From: an uncultured Draconibacterium sp.
GTDB lineage: Bacteria > Bacteroidota > Bacteroidia > Bacteroidales > Prolixibacteraceae
Reading direction: 5' to 3'
Assembly: GCF_963677565.1 (NCBI RefSeq)
Contig: NZ_OY781981.1
Coordinates: 2,018,501 to 2,082,500 of the forward strand
DNA: 64,000 nucleotides
Shown here: one piece after another, positions 62,897 to 64,000 of the stretch
Position numbering within the stretch: the stretch's first letter is position 1
Layout: each line of letters starts with the position of its first letter
Made by a program: the position numbers and the translations under genes
Notes under the pieces: model-generated
The model's database searches: none
Told to the model about the DNA's origin: nothing
The model's input: only the letters and a program-made list of their open reading frames with translations

Positions 62897-63139
62897 TCGC
62901 CCCGTTAAAAGGGAAACGAGTTCTGGCTGGTGAGAGAGATTTAGAAGAGGAAACGGTCAGAGTAAAAATACAAGAAAGTAGATGACCGGCATTAAGAGGT
63001 AAGATTGAGGTGCTGGTTTTTTTACGCGAGTTCTTTAAAATTTTGAAGCACAAAAAAGCAAGGTTATTTTTAAAACAACTTTGTTGATTTCTGAGAGACA
63101 AGTAAACCTGTAGCGAAAGATATTAAACTTTTTATATTT

Positions 63140-64000
<861 letters not shown>

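Noticed and set aside
62776..62985. 69-codon frame in the rRNA leader
   Set aside because: It overlaps the rRNA promoter, has no recognisable content and no conserved neighbours.

Overview
The window is chromosomal DNA from an anaerobic or facultative, nitrogen-fixing member of the Bacteroidota, most likely Marinilabiliales/Prolixibacteraceae-like (family placement is inference). Support comes from proteins with type IX secretion (T9SS) sorting domains, LytTR two-component proteins, TonB-like proteins with Bacteroidota-type C-termini, Bacteroidota-style TTTG-N19-TAnnTTTG promoters, Bacteroidota-type intergenic repeats, and a partial 16S rRNA gene at the right edge. Nearly all coding DNA is of one AT-rich style. 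I see no prophage, CRISPR array or intact insertion sequence, only one candidate MITE.

Left half (1-38 kb), mostly housekeeping. A truncated octaheme-type cytochrome faces a Crp/Fnr regulator; then tRNA-Ala(GGC), two TonB-like paralogs, hflX, folK, sppA, lpxK-pnp, an SMP-30-like lipoprotein, prsW and a serine-racemase/threonine-dehydratase-like enzyme. A 0.4-kb non-coding island of strictly 21-bp and 7-bp periodic repeats follows, then cls, a small lipoprotein, ribD, prmC, an EEP-family membrane protein, ribF, a cysteine-less TlpA-like lipoprotein, lpxH, a FabH-like synthase, ung, the MITE candidate and rmuC. From 23.6 to 35.3 kb lies a surface/signalling block: two secreted proteins, a LytS-type kinase with FG-GAP-like sensor repeats, its LytTR regulator, and a 2090-residue modular leucine-rich-repeat T9SS protein. 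Dihydroorotase, an ECF sigma factor with a membrane partner, and a polyprenol-phosphate mannosyltransferase-like enzyme complete this half.

Right half (39-63 kb), nitrogen fixation. A NifA-like sigma54 activator (39.3 kb) is separated from the nif genes by a GNAT gene and a marR-adaptor-RND-TolC efflux operon. The nif cluster runs nifH-nifI1-nifI2-nifD-nifK-nifE-nifN-nifB(X)-nifX-like-[2Fe-2S] ferredoxin-nifV-HEPN-like-modA-modB-modC on the plus strand. The proteins would make the Fe protein (NifH), the MoFe protein (NifDK), the cofactor scaffold (NifEN), NifB-co (NifB), homocitrate (NifV) and molybdate uptake (ModABC); NifI1/NifI2 would switch the enzyme off when ammonium appears. A textbook -24/-12 promoter precedes nifH. 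Upstream of it lie two CCTAC-N6-GTAGG palindromes exactly 100 bp apart, which are candidate binding sites for the resident NifA, and I found no canonical TGT-N10-ACA site. Several stem-loops punctuate the cluster. The window ends with an rRNA promoter and the first ~860 nt of 16S rRNA.

The most rewarding items for follow-up are the candidate NifA upstream sites, the 21-bp repeat island, the MITE, the propeller-sensor kinase beside the giant LRR protein, and the HEPN-like gene inside the nif cluster.
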